A DNA stretch of 18,879 nucleotides from Candidatus Zhuqueibacterota bacterium (GCA_011775825.1 JAABYK010000365.1:16217-35095), one strand, 5' to 3'; numbered from the stretch's first letter, positions 1 to 8,446 are shown. Notes: generated from the sequence alone by a model not told the origin. A program made the numbers and translations.

Positions 1-9
1 GGGTAGGCT

Positions 10-246
10 TTAATTTTGCATGGCTTGATCGAGCCGTACTCGCACCTTCATGCTCAAATCAGGAGGCGCCTTTACGTGTTTGACTTTCGTCGCAAGCAGG
101 GCTTTGATTTGACGCTGAATTTCGAGCATTTTTTGGCAGAACGCACATTTCTCCAAATGCCTCGAGATGCGGCGTCGAAGCCACCATCCTTTCAATTCGT
201 CGTCGACCCATGCAGCTAAATATTTGTCCGCTTTTTTGCAGTTCAT
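10..246 (-). CDS. short zinc-finger anti-sigma-like protein (zf-HC2 type)
   Basis: The product is a small soluble protein of about 78 residues with a H-x3-C-x2-C signature (HLEKCAFCQ) preceded by an N-terminal Cys (MNCKKADKYL). This is the layout of the zinc-binding anti-sigma domain that clamps ECF sigma factors or serves as a cytosolic regulatory finger. It has no membrane segment, unlike longer anti-sigma factors. I place the start at the ATG at 244-246 because family members typically begin MNC; a GTG at 256-258 would add four residues, and neither start has a strong Shine-Dalgarno. The usual partner, an ECF sigma gene directly upstream, is absent: the next upstream gene is the DUF192 lipoprotein. 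A partner could lie beyond the window edge. The family call is fairly secure; the regulatory role is inferred. Confidence 0.7.
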   Translation of the reverse strand: MNCKKADKYLAAWVDDELKGWWLRRRISRHLEKCAFCQKMLEIQRQIKALLATKVKHVKAPPDLSMKVRVRLDQAMQN

Positions 247-411
247 GTCAATTGCCACTCGTACTTTGATAATTTTGTCCTTCCGTCAATTTCTCAGTAA
301 TAATAATAACAAAGTGTGGAAATTTATTCCCTGCAATTGGCCCGGAATTGCACGTATCAGAAATTGAACCGATGCAATCATTTAGCCAAGAAGGCGCGCC
401 TCAGGGCTCCA

Positions 412-882
412 TCAAAATGCAACAACGTCGCCGACCTGGATGCCGTAATCCTCAAACCAACCCGCGTTCACTTCCAGGGCGTAGAGTGCGGGCGCTGTTG
501 AAATGTACTGTTTGCTTTCATCCAGAGGCTCCATGCGCTGGATATCCACAATGATGCCTTTGTTATTTATGAACGCGATGTCTAAGGGGATAAAGGTGTT
601 GCGCATCCAGAACGACAGAATTCGCTGCTCGGAAAAAACGAACAGCATGCCTTCGTCCCTGGCCATGTCCTCGCGGTACATCAGGCCGTGAGTTCGGGTT
701 TCCGCATCCTGGGCGATTTCGACCTTTAACGGCACGCCGTCGATGGTGATGGTGTGCAAATTTCGATTGTCCGATTCCTCCTCAGATTCGGTTTGGTGGG
801 TTTGATTTTGCGGCTGCTGATTGTTCCTCTCACAACCGCTCAATATGAAAATAAACGACAAGATCAGAATGACGTATTTCAT
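412..882 (-). CDS. DUF192 family lipoprotein
   Basis: A 156-residue exported protein. The N-terminus MKYVILILSFIFILSGC is a lipoprotein signal with lipobox LSGC (Cys17), followed by a Gln/Asn/Glu-rich linker of about 30 residues. The rest is a DUF192 domain: MYREDMARDEGMLFVF, then FWMRNTFIPLDIAFI, and a C-terminal stretch ending in GIQVGDVVAF. DUF192 proteins are small beta-rich envelope or extracellular proteins with no settled biochemical role. The frame stays open upstream to 1149, but that extension runs through an intergenic repeat and lacks family similarity. The ATG at 880-882 gives a proper signal peptide and has GGGAA a few bases upstream. Other bacterial DUF192 proteins are of similar size. 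Confidence 0.88.
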   Translation of the reverse strand: MKYVILILSFIFILSGCERNNQQPQNQTHQTESEEESDNRNLHTITIDGVPLKVEIAQDAETRTHGLMYREDMARDEGMLFVFSEQRILSFWMRNTFIPLDIAFINNKGIIVDIQRMEPLDESKQYISTAPALYALEVNAGWFEDYGIQVGDVVAF

Positions 883-1036
883 GGTTTGGTTCCCGTTTGA
901 ACCTATCGACCAAAATGGGTTAAGCACGACTCGATAGCACAAGCTAAGCAACATTGTGTTTTTTTTAGCTACTGATGAGACTGATGAAACGTAACATTTT
1001 AGCCATCTGAATAGGAGCCTCCGAAAGCGGGGGTTT

Positions 1037-1127
1037 GGAGCGCAAAAGTCAGCGAAGCGTACTTTTACCGTATATACACTGCGCATTGCAAAAATACGTT
1101 CGCTTCGCTCACTGATTTTTGCACTCC
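1037..1127. repeat. inverted pair of GGAGTG-type hairpin repeats (family A, locus 1)
   Basis: Two related palindromic units face each other. Unit 1 (1037-1069, plus) starts GGAGCGCAAAAGTCAG and closes ACTTTTACC. Unit 2 (1087-1127, minus) starts GGAGTGCAAAAATCAGT and closes GTATTTTTGCA. Seventeen bases separate them. Each unit folds: AAAAGT pairs with ACTTTT in unit 1, and TGCAAAAAT pairs with ATTTTTGCA in unit 2. Both carry GCGAAGC in the loop region, a heptamer known to form an unusually stable DNA mini-hairpin. A second pair of the same family lies at 8346-8446. Confidence 0.8.
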
Positions 1128-1368
1128 ACTCGTTCAGATAGCTAAACAATTACGATGAAACACGGAATTGGCTTTCAATTTTTTAAAACAAATTCTCTTG
1201 CAATTGCTCGAAGGTGTTCTGCAAATTGTTTTCATAACAAACTAATCAAATGTCCGTGAAATCCGTGTGCATCCGTGACTCAAACTTCAGGAGCCTTTGG
1301 CTCCGGCTTTAGCCGCGTTGAGTATTTCCGTGGCTTCTTTTTACTGCTTACTCTCAACTAACCTCTAA
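1128..1368. other. intergenic spacer, no gene seen
   Basis: The spacer from 883 to 1368 contains no credible gene. Besides the repeat pair at 1037-1127 and the hairpins at 1290-1315, it holds a run of ATCCGTG-type words around 1254-1278. These resemble the dispersed family seen at 4609-4710, 10498-10718 and 10901-10936. I see no convincing promoter for the DUF192 gene. Confidence 0.5.
1290..1315 (-). terminator. tandem hairpins downstream of the first propeller gene
   Basis: GGAGCC-TTT-GGCTCC (1290-1304) and the overlapping CGGCT-TT-AGCCG (1304-1315) are two short perfect hairpins 54-79 bases past the stop of the minus-strand propeller gene. They could end its transcript, but no U-tract follows on the minus strand, so they may equally be members of the intergenic repeat population. 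Confidence 0.3.
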
Positions 1369-4300
1369 CTAACGCGTTGTCATTTCGGCCTTTTTGGTTT
1401 TTCCGGTGTCAACCTTCACTGCTGGTATTGCTTTTTCATGTACCAGCTCGTTAAAAGCGGGCAAGTCCGTTTCCAAAACGGTGCGCAATTTGGTCAGTTC
1501 CGCGTCGATCCTTGCCGTCAATTCCTTTTTGACAGCCAGGGCCTGCTCCGTGGGTCGGTAGTCGCCCATGGCAGCCGTTCTGGCCAGCGCGGCCAACTTG
1601 TTATTTAAACGAATCGGGAAGTTTAACGGATCCTGACGACTCTCGTTTTTTGTTTGATAAAGGGTCTCTTCGATTTGGGTGATTTTCTTGATCAGCTCTT
1701 CGCCGGACTCCTTAATTCTTTCCGCACCCTCTTGCTCTGCAAGTTTGCTGATGACATCCTTGATCTGACTCCGCATCTGTCGGATTTGCTTAATGCCTCG
1801 ATGTGTTTCGGTGAGCTTATCCCGAATGGCGATCAGGAAGTCGAACTGCGCGTGCAAATCCGCTCGTGTGGATCTGGAACGCGGGTCCTTTAAAATCTCA
1901 AACGCCACATCGCTCGAATCATCCCCGACCATCAGGCGTGCTTGAAAGGTGCCGGGAGCGGCTTTGGGTCCGGTGACGCTGCCCGCCCACATGATCAGGT
2001 TTTTGAATTTTTCCGCATCGGCGTAGCGCATATCCCACCTAAATCGATTCATGCCTTTTTCGATGGGCAATAGCTCATCCTTTTCTTCCGCTTTCGGTGT
2101 GAAGGTCTTGATTGGGTTGCCATTGTCTTCCAGGATTTTAAGCGCAACGGCGCTGCTGTCCGGAGCGTCCTGAAAATAGTAATGAATCATCACGCCGTTT
2201 GGGAGATTCTGACCCGCTGTTTTGCTCTCCCTGGCGCGCCCGCGCAGCCGATAGCTCGCCCGCGGTTCATACAACCAAAACTCACTCTTTGCCACGTCTT
2301 CGGACAACTGATGCAACGGCGTCAAATCGTCGAGAACCCAAAAGGAGCGGCCTTGTGTGGCCACGATGAGGTCGTTTTCTTTGAGGGCCAGGTCTGTGAT
2401 AGGAACCACCGGCAGATTCAATTGGAAGGGCTGCCAATGCTCGCCGTCGTCAAAGGAAAGGTACATGCCGCTTTCGGTGCCAGCGTAGAGCAAGCCCTGC
2501 CGTTGGGGATCGGCGCCCACAACGCGTGTGAAATGCTGGTCGTCGATGCCTTTGGTGATTTTTTTCCAGCTTTTTCCGTAGTCGGTTGTTTTGTAAAGAG
2601 ATGGCCGAAAGTCGTCCCATTTGTACATGGTCGCCGCCACATACAAGCCGCCCGGCTCGAAGGGATGCGCTTCGATGCTGTTGATTTGAATCCACTCCGG
2701 CATGATCTTCTTTGGCGGTGTGACATTCTCCCAGGTTTTGCCGCCATCGCGGGTCAAGTGAATCAGACCGTCATCCGAGCCCGTCCAAATGACGCCCGGT
2801 TCGTGGAGACTTTCCGCGACCGTGAAAATCGTGCAGTAGTACTCCACGCCCGTGTTATCTTTGGTGATCGGTCCGCCGGAAGGTCCCAACTTCGTGCTGT
2901 CGTTGCGGGTCAAATCGGGACTGATGGCCTCCCAACTCTCTCCGCCGTTGGTTGTTTTAAAAAGGACATTGCCGGCGGTATAAAGCGTGTTTGGATCGTA
3001 CCGTGAAAACAAGATTGGGAAATTCCATTGAAACCGATATTTCATGCCCTCCGCTCCGTGCCCCATTGGGTTATCCGGCCAGACATTGATACTCCGGAAT
3101 TCGTGAGTTTCATGATTGAGTCGCATCAGAAACCCGCCGTAGGAACCGCCATACACGATGTCGGGATTTACGGGATGCGGGGCGAGCCAGCCGCTTTCGC
3201 CGCCCGCAGTAGGCTCCCAATCGCGCTCATCGATCGTCCTGCCACTTGATCGATGCAAGATACGCACGGTGGAGTTGTCCTGCTGCGCACCGTAGATGCG
3301 GTACGGAAAATGATTGTCTGTGGTCACGCGGTAAAACTGCGCCGTCGGTTGATTGTGGTACGTCGTCCAGCTTTCACCGCCATTAAATGTGATCTGTGCG
3401 CCGCCATCATCGCCAAGGATCATGCAATGGGAGTTTTCGGGGGCGATCCACAAATCGTGATGATCACCGTGCGGCGTTCGGATGCTCTCGAATGTCTTGC
3501 CGCCATCTTTGGAACGCCAAAAACGCACATTCAGAACATAGACCCTATCCTCGTTTTGGGTGTCCGCATAGATGCGCGTGTAGTACCAGGCGCGCTGTCG
3601 CAGTTTGCGTTCCTCGTTGACTTTGCGCCACGTCTCACCGCCGTCTTCGGAACGGAACACACCGCCATGTTTGGCTTCGATGATGGCCCAGATGCGATTT
3701 GGGTTGACCGGCGAGATGGTCAACCCGCTGATGCCGATGACGCCCTGTGGCAGCCCTTCGTTGCTTGTGATTTCCTCCCAGGTATCCCCGCCGTCCGTGG
3801 ATTTCCAAATACTCGAACCCGTGCCGCCGCTCTCCAGACTGTAAGGCGTGCGTTTGATGCGCCAAAAGCTGGCAAACAAGATGCGCGGGTTTGTGGGATC
3901 CATGGCGAGGTCCACCGCTCCCGCTTCGTTGCTAACGAACAGGATGCGCTCCCAGTTTTGGCCGCCGTCGCGACTACGGTAGACGCCGCGTTCTTCATTA
4001 GGACCGAACAGGTGACCCAAAACCGCGGCGTACACCAAATCCGGATTCTTGGGATGAATGCGAATGCGCGGAATGTGGCGGGAATCCTGCAAACCCATCT
4101 GTTTCCAGGTTTTGCCGGCATCAGTCGATTTCCACATGCCGTATCCGTGCGAAACGTTGCCGCGCACGGTTTTCTCACCGCCGCCCACATAAATGACGTT
4201 GGGGTCCCATTCGCTCACGGCCACCGCACCGATTGAACCGCCAAAGAATCCGTCGGAAATGTTCTCCCACGTTTTGCCGCCGTTGTCGGTTTTCCAAACG

Positions 4301-4536
4301 CCACCACCGGTACCACCGAAATAGTAGGTCATGGGATCGTCGGGCACCCCGGCCACTGCGGCTGACCTGCCGCCGCGGTACGGTCCGATATCACGATACT
4401 CAAGCGCGTTGTAGAGCGATTCATCGTAGGTGATCTGCTCTTGCCCATAACTGTCCGGAACCCAGAACAGAGCTACGGCTAAAATGAGGACGCACATCAT
4501 GATTGTGCGTTTCTGCAGCGAGCGTTGTGTTTGCAT
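1369..4536 (-). CDS. exported sortilin/VPS10-type Asp-box beta-propeller protein (paralogue 1)
   Basis: A 1,055-residue protein with a signal peptide (residues 1 to about 31: basic start, hydrophobic core MMCVLILAVALFW, cleavage near SYGQ). Residues about 80-700 carry at least ten Asp-box turns of the S-x-D-x-G-x-T-W type: TDNGGKTW (83-90), STDAGKTW (137-144), SRDGGQNW (188-195), STDGGDTW (246-253), SEDGGETW (296-303), SKDGGKTF (342-349), TTNGGESW (528-535), TRDGGKTW (595-602) and TTDYGKSW (650-657). This is the blade signature of sialidase/sortilin-like propellers, often annotated as glycosyl hydrolase, BNR or VPS10 domain. Behind it come a beta-rich Ig-like segment and a helical, Lys/Glu-rich C-terminal region from about residue 880. 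I see no sialidase catalytic set, so hydrolase names should be treated as labels. Start: AGGAGGAG lies about 8 bases before the ATG. The gene is a diverged paralogue of the one at 4798-7995, 261 bp upstream and in the same direction. Ligand unknown. Confidence 0.88.
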   Translation of the reverse strand: MQTQRSLQKRTIMMCVLILAVALFWVPDSYGQEQITYDESLYNALEYRDIGPYRGGRSAAVAGVPDDPMTYYFGGTGGGVWKTDNGGKTWENISDGFFGGSIGAVAVSEWDPNVIYVGGGEKTVRGNVSHGYGMWKSTDAGKTWKQMGLQDSRHIPRIRIHPKNPDLVYAAVLGHLFGPNEERGVYRSRDGGQNWERILFVSNEAGAVDLAMDPTNPRILFASFWRIKRTPYSLESGGTGSSIWKSTDGGDTWEEITSNEGLPQGVIGISGLTISPVNPNRIWAIIEAKHGGVFRSEDGGETWRKVNEERKLRQRAWYYTRIYADTQNEDRVYVLNVRFWRSKDGGKTFESIRTPHGDHHDLWIAPENSHCMILGDDGGAQITFNGGESWTTYHNQPTAQFYRVTTDNHFPYRIYGAQQDNSTVRILHRSSGRTIDERDWEPTAGGESGWLAPHPVNPDIVYGGSYGGFLMRLNHETHEFRSINVWPDNPMGHGAEGMKYRFQWNFPILFSRYDPNTLYTAGNVLFKTTNGGESWEAISPDLTRNDSTKLGPSGGPITKDNTGVEYYCTIFTVAESLHEPGVIWTGSDDGLIHLTRDGGKTWENVTPPKKIMPEWIQINSIEAHPFEPGGLYVAATMYKWDDFRPSLYKTTDYGKSWKKITKGIDDQHFTRVVGADPQRQGLLYAGTESGMYLSFDDGEHWQPFQLNLPVVPITDLALKENDLIVATQGRSFWVLDDLTPLHQLSEDVAKSEFWLYEPRASYRLRGRARESKTAGQNLPNGVMIHYYFQDAPDSSAVALKILEDNGNPIKTFTPKAEEKDELLPIEKGMNRFRWDMRYADAEKFKNLIMWAGSVTGPKAAPGTFQARLMVGDDSSDVAFEILKDPRSRSTRADLHAQFDFLIAIRDKLTETHRGIKQIRQMRSQIKDVISKLAEQEGAERIKESGEELIKKITQIEETLYQTKNESRQDPLNFPIRLNNKLAALARTAAMGDYRPTEQALAVKKELTARIDAELTKLRTVLETDLPAFNELVHEKAIPAVKVDTGKTKKAEMTTR

Positions 4537-4608
4537 GGTTTCTCTCCTCCTGTTTTGATTTTACCACCGAACACTTTTCAAACAAAACAGAAAAACCAAA
4601 GACTTTTG

Positions 4609-4710
4609 GGACACAGAATTTCACTGATTCGCGCTGACTGTTCTAATTTTTAGTTAATTTGAGTAAGTAAAATAATCCAAAATCTGCGTCATCAGTGTCA
4701 ATCTGTGTCC
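4609..4710. repeat. inverted pair of ATCAGTG/ATCYGTG repeats (family B)
   Basis: GGACACAGA (4609-4617) is the exact reverse complement of TCTGTGTCC (4702-4710). The similarity continues inward for about 25 bases on each side (CACTGAT against ATCAGTG). The right half contains ATCAGTGTCAATCTGTG, which recurs as ATCAGTGTCAATCCGTG at 10699-10715. It lies in the 261-bp spacer between the two propeller genes, which otherwise shows nothing. Confidence 0.6.
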
Positions 4711-4797
4711 AAAATAAAAAGTGTCCGGTAGCAAAGTTTTGCTTTGCGACTATGTTTCAAACGATCTTTTGCCAATAAGTCCAATTAAGTCCCAACA

Positions 4798-7700
4798 TCA
4801 CTCCTCCATCCGAATCGGCTCGTACTCATCGAAAAATGAAATGTTCAACGCATCCACCGTTTGCTGGTACTGCGGCCATTCGGTATCAAAGAACGCGTTT
4901 ACTTCCACCAAAGCGGCCTGCAACGCCGCTTCAGCTTGTTCAATAGCGATCCGAGCCGGCTCACCGGCGGAGTCCCAGGAAGAGCGAACATAAAAGGACG
5001 CTATCCTCAGTTTGGCACTCACGATTTCCGGATCGCGCCGAATCCCTTGCACGTCGCGTGGATTGATGAGTTCAACCAGCGATTTGATGGAATCCTTCAG
5101 CGCTTTGCCCTTTTTCATCAGTTCTTTGGCCGCTTCTTCCTCGCGATCCTTCAGTCGTTTTGAGACCATGCCGATCGTCTCTCTGGCATCTCGCAACCGA
5201 TCGACGGCTTCAGTGGCGAGCCGAGTATCTTCTTGCAAACGCTCAATCATCTCCTCTCTGACCTGCAGTTTGGACTTGGAAACCTCAATCCGCGGATCGA
5301 GCGAGACGTTTACGCTCGCCGAATCCACTTGCTCCGCATGACTGATCCTCACAGTATACGTCCCCGGCAAAACCTGCGGACCTCTCGGCTCAGGTGCACC
5401 GGGCTTGGGCTTCGACTCTGTTGGGGAACGCACTCCTTTTCGTCTCAATCCCCAGGTTGTCCGGTTAACGCCGGGCTTGGCCTCGGCTTTCAAAGTACGA
5501 ATCACGTCACCGTTGGCATCGAGGACTTCAGTCGTGACACTGTCAGCCTTGGTCTCCTCCACATCGTTTGCGTTTTCCTCATTTGCCGATTCCTCTGGCT
5601 CTGTCTCTTTTTGCGGATTGAAGACATACGTAATCATGGCGCCGTATGGCTGGTTTTCTCCGGAGAATTTCCCCTCGGCTGCGAATCGCGTGCCTGCGGC
5701 CTGTTTGCGAATGGCCAGCACCGCATCCGGGATGTCAAACACATGCAGCGGCTTTTCCAGCACATCGACGCCTTCACGGGCCAACGCTCGCAGCGGACGA
5801 ATGTCATCGAGGATATACGCCGATCGCCCAAATGTTCCCACCACCAGATCGTGTTCTCGCGGATGGATGACCAGGTCCATACTCGAGACGGTTGGGTAGC
5901 CGGACGTCCATTTCGACCAATTTTCGCCGGCGTCGATGCTGACATACAGGCCGAATTCCGTGCCAAGGAACATCAGTCGAGGCTCCTCCATGTCTTGCGC
6001 AAACGCGAGGGCGTAACCCCAAACGTCGTTCTCGTCCGCCAAACGTTCCCAGGAGTCACCGAAATTGGTTGTGTGGTACACGTACGGCGTCCAATCGTTG
6101 CGCCGATGATTGTCGAAGACCACAAAGGCCTCGTTTGCATTGTACGTGGACGCACGGATTTGCGGCACCCAGGTTCCGGTCGGCACGCCTTTGATGTTCT
6201 TGACCACGTTGGTCCAGGTCTCTCCGCCATCCCGGGTGAGTTGCACGTTACCATCGTCTGTGCCCACCCAGATGACGCCCTCCTGCAACGGACTCGGCGC
6301 GATGGTGATAATCGTCGTGAAATTCTCGGCCTGCGTCACATCATATGTCAGACCGCCACTTTCCAATTGCCTTTGCTTTTCGGGATCGTTTGTGGTGAGA
6401 TCCGGAGAAATGGTTTGCCAGGTATCGCCGCGGTCGGTGCTTTTGTGCAGGAATTGGCTGCCGTAATAAATCGTGGTCGGACTGAACGGATCGTGGGCAA
6501 TTCCAGCATTCCAATTGAAACGCAACTCGACGCCTTCCGGATGGATGGGGCGGATGAGCTTTTGCTCGCCGGTCTCGAGATCGTACCGGCGCAGGAATCC
6601 GCCCTGCGACATGGCGTAGCCGTAGCGCGAATTGCTCCGGTCGGGCACCACGTCGAAACCGTCGCCGAACGCCACTTCTTCCCAGTAGGCATTTCGGATG
6701 CCGCCCGCACGCCAGACGTGGCTCGGGCCGCGCCAGGAGCCGTTGTCCTGCATGCCCCCCAGGACGTTGTACGGCTTCTCCATGTCCACATTGATATGGT
6801 AAAATTGTGCCAGCGGCAGGTTCTCCACAAAGCGCCAGGACTCGCCGCGGTCATGGGAAATCGCCAGTCCGCCATCGTTGCCATCGATGATTAAGTTCGG
6901 GTCATCGGGATGAATCCACCAGGCGTGGTGATCGGGATGGACGCGATCGAAGGGGACCAGCATCTCGAACGTCTTGCCTCCGTCTTCGCTCATGGTCACT
7001 CGCGAGTGTAAATTGTAGACGCGATTTTCATTTTTCGGATCCACATAGATTTCGGCGTAATAAAAGGGGCGATTGCCGATGTTCTTATCCGCCCGCTTTT
7101 TCCATGTGAAGCCGCCATCCTCGGAGCGATAAAGGGCGTTCTTTTTCGCCTCGACCAGCGCGTAGACGATATCCGGGTTGCTGCGGGCGATGGCCAGGCC
7201 AATTCGACCCAGCTCGCCTTTCGGCAGTCCGTCTTCGTGGGTGCGCTTTTCCCAGGTTTCGCCGCCATCGAAGGTCACGTGAATGCCGGAACCCGGTCCG
7301 CCGGATTTGAAGAACCAGGGCCAGCGCCGGAACTCCCACACGGCCGCAATGAGTTTGTTCGGATTCGTGGGGTCCATGATCAGATCTCCGATGCCGGTGC
7401 GATCATTGACATACAGGATTTTCACCCAGGTTTTGCCGCCATCGGTGGTTTTGTAAACGCCGCGGTCCGGCGTGTCTCCCCAGGCCGAACCCTGCGCGCC
7501 CACGTACACCACGTCCGGATTTTCCGGATGGATGATGACGCGATGACTGTTGCGCGTGTTGTCAAGCCCGAGGTGCGTCCAGGTTTTGCCCGCGTCCAGG
7601 CTTTTGTACACGCCGTTGCCGCTGGTTTGACTGTTGCGCGGGTTGCCTTCGCCGGTGCCCACCCAAATCACGTCCGGATTGGTTTGGGTGATGGCCACCG

Positions 7701-7995
7701 CGCCGATGGATGCCACCGGTTGCTCATCAAAAATCGGCTGCCAGTCGATGCCGCCGCTGGTGGATTTCCACAAGCCACCCGAGGCTGTGCCGATGTAGAT
7801 GATGTCGGGCTCGCTCAACACCACATCGATGGCGGTGACTCGACCGCTCATGCCCGCCGGACCAATGCTGCGCGGCTGCATGCCCTCGAACTTGTCCATG
7901 TCGAGTTTCTGCGCCTGGATGAGCCACGGCAGAGTCAGGATTAAACAGACGGCAAGAAAAAAAGTAACTTTACCGGAAAACTTTGAATTCCCCAT
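4798..7995 (-). CDS. exported sortilin/VPS10-type Asp-box beta-propeller protein (paralogue 2)
   Basis: A 1,065-residue protein. The signal peptide (MGNSKFSGKVTFFLAVCLIL, cleavage near IQAQ) is followed by a propeller region full of Asp-box turns (STSGGIDW, SLDAGKTW, TTDGGKTW, TFDGGETW, SEDGGFTW, SEDGGKTF, TRDGGETW, SIDAGENW). It shares the opening block IGPxxxxGR and the overall order of blades with the gene at 1369-4536, but is clearly diverged from it. After the propeller comes an Ig-like segment holding an acidic insert of about 30 residues (near residues 785-815, rich in Glu, Asn and Asp) that the paralogue lacks. A helical C-terminal region of roughly 150 residues follows. The start is supported by AAGGAGGAGGG just upstream of the ATG. 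The leader carries a TTCGTAGTG-type repeat immediately upstream of the Shine-Dalgarno. The role is probably extracellular or periplasmic binding; no catalytic residues can be assigned. Confidence 0.88.
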   Translation of the reverse strand: MGNSKFSGKVTFFLAVCLILTLPWLIQAQKLDMDKFEGMQPRSIGPAGMSGRVTAIDVVLSEPDIIYIGTASGGLWKSTSGGIDWQPIFDEQPVASIGAVAITQTNPDVIWVGTGEGNPRNSQTSGNGVYKSLDAGKTWTHLGLDNTRNSHRVIIHPENPDVVYVGAQGSAWGDTPDRGVYKTTDGGKTWVKILYVNDRTGIGDLIMDPTNPNKLIAAVWEFRRWPWFFKSGGPGSGIHVTFDGGETWEKRTHEDGLPKGELGRIGLAIARSNPDIVYALVEAKKNALYRSEDGGFTWKKRADKNIGNRPFYYAEIYVDPKNENRVYNLHSRVTMSEDGGKTFEMLVPFDRVHPDHHAWWIHPDDPNLIIDGNDGGLAISHDRGESWRFVENLPLAQFYHINVDMEKPYNVLGGMQDNGSWRGPSHVWRAGGIRNAYWEEVAFGDGFDVVPDRSNSRYGYAMSQGGFLRRYDLETGEQKLIRPIHPEGVELRFNWNAGIAHDPFSPTTIYYGSQFLHKSTDRGDTWQTISPDLTTNDPEKQRQLESGGLTYDVTQAENFTTIITIAPSPLQEGVIWVGTDDGNVQLTRDGGETWTNVVKNIKGVPTGTWVPQIRASTYNANEAFVVFDNHRRNDWTPYVYHTTNFGDSWERLADENDVWGYALAFAQDMEEPRLMFLGTEFGLYVSIDAGENWSKWTSGYPTVSSMDLVIHPREHDLVVGTFGRSAYILDDIRPLRALAREGVDVLEKPLHVFDIPDAVLAIRKQAAGTRFAAEGKFSGENQPYGAMITYVFNPQKETEPEESANEENANDVEETKADSVTTEVLDANGDVIRTLKAEAKPGVNRTTWGLRRKGVRSPTESKPKPGAPEPRGPQVLPGTYTVRISHAEQVDSASVNVSLDPRIEVSKSKLQVREEMIERLQEDTRLATEAVDRLRDARETIGMVSKRLKDREEEAAKELMKKGKALKDSIKSLVELINPRDVQGIRRDPEIVSAKLRIASFYVRSSWDSAGEPARIAIEQAEAALQAALVEVNAFFDTEWPQYQQTVDALNISFFDEYEPIRMEE

Positions 7996-8016
7996 GTGTT
8001 CCCTCCTCCTTTTTAA

Positions 8017-8041
8017 GGTTCGTAGTGCGGCCGTCAGGCCG
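8017..8041. repeat. TTCGTAGTG-type hairpin repeat
   Basis: GGTTCGTAGTG is followed by the hairpin CGGCC-GTCA-GGCCG (8028-8041). A second copy at 17547-17570 keeps TTCGTAGTG and the GTCA loop but has CGCC/GGCG arms: different bases, still complementary. It sits in the presumed 5' leader of the second propeller gene. Confidence 0.65.
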
Positions 8042-8120
8042 AAAAGGCGCCCGCAAAGCTTAATCGTTAAACGCTGACAAAAATATTTTTATTCGTAAGG
8101 AAAGATTGATGATAAAAATT

Positions 8121-8212
8121 GGAGATTGCTTCACCCGCTAAAAAACAGCGGGACTCGCAATGACGGCATCTGGCCTGTCACTGCGAGGCGCTTTTTGCCG
8201 AAGCAGTCCCCT
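8121..8212. repeat. inverted pair of TGCGAG/GAAGCA hairpin repeats (family D)
   Basis: The left unit (about 8123-8164, read on minus) is GTCATTGCGAG, then a hairpin with AGCGGG/CCCGCT arms, then GAAGCAATC. The right unit (8177-8209, plus) is GTCACTGCGAG, a short GCGC...GCC hairpin, then GAAGCAGTC. The terminal arms pair as ATTGC/GCAAT in one unit and ACTGC/GCAGT in the other, a compensatory change. Repeats with TGCGAG and GAAGCA ends are common dispersed elements in several bacterial lineages. Confidence 0.7.
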
Positions 8213-8345
8213 GACAAAAGCACCTTTCCTTAGAAGCCTCACGCCACGGTTGCGGCATTCATGAGCAAAGACAGATCCAACTGTTATTCCGTAGGAATCT
8301 TTTTAGATTCTGGCACAAATTTAACCATCAGGCTGCATCTTCAGA

Positions 8346-8446
8346 GGAGTGTAAAAATCAGTGAGCGAAGCGAGCGTATTTTTACAAACAACAGCCGCGC
8401 GAAATGTAAAAATATCCCGACCCATCGGGACTGATTTTTGCACTCC
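8346..8446. repeat. inverted pair of GGAGTG-type hairpin repeats (family A, locus 2)
   Basis: Unit 3 (8346-8386, plus) begins GGAGTGTAAAAATCAGT and ends GTATTTTTACA. Unit 4 (8405-8446, minus) begins GGAGTGCAAAAATCAGT and ends ATATTTTTACA. Eighteen bases separate them, against 17 at locus 1. Unit 3 has the GCGAAGC core, whereas unit 4 replaces it with TCCCGA-TGGG-TCGGGA, an unrelated sequence that is again a hairpin. A degenerate further half-site (GCTGATTTTGTACTCC) lies at 8570-8585. Confidence 0.82.

Noticed and set aside
883..1149. N-terminal extension of the DUF192 gene up to 1149
   Set aside because: It would place a lipoprotein signal in the middle of the protein and translate through an intergenic hairpin repeat; the ATG at 880-882 fits far better.
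3253..6894. Long open frames on the plus strand opposite the two propeller genes (for example 3253-4236 and 5233-6894)
   Set aside because: They are antisense to well-supported genes with Asp-box repeats and signal peptides, have no Shine-Dalgarno or recognisable domains, and arise from the codon bias of the real strand.
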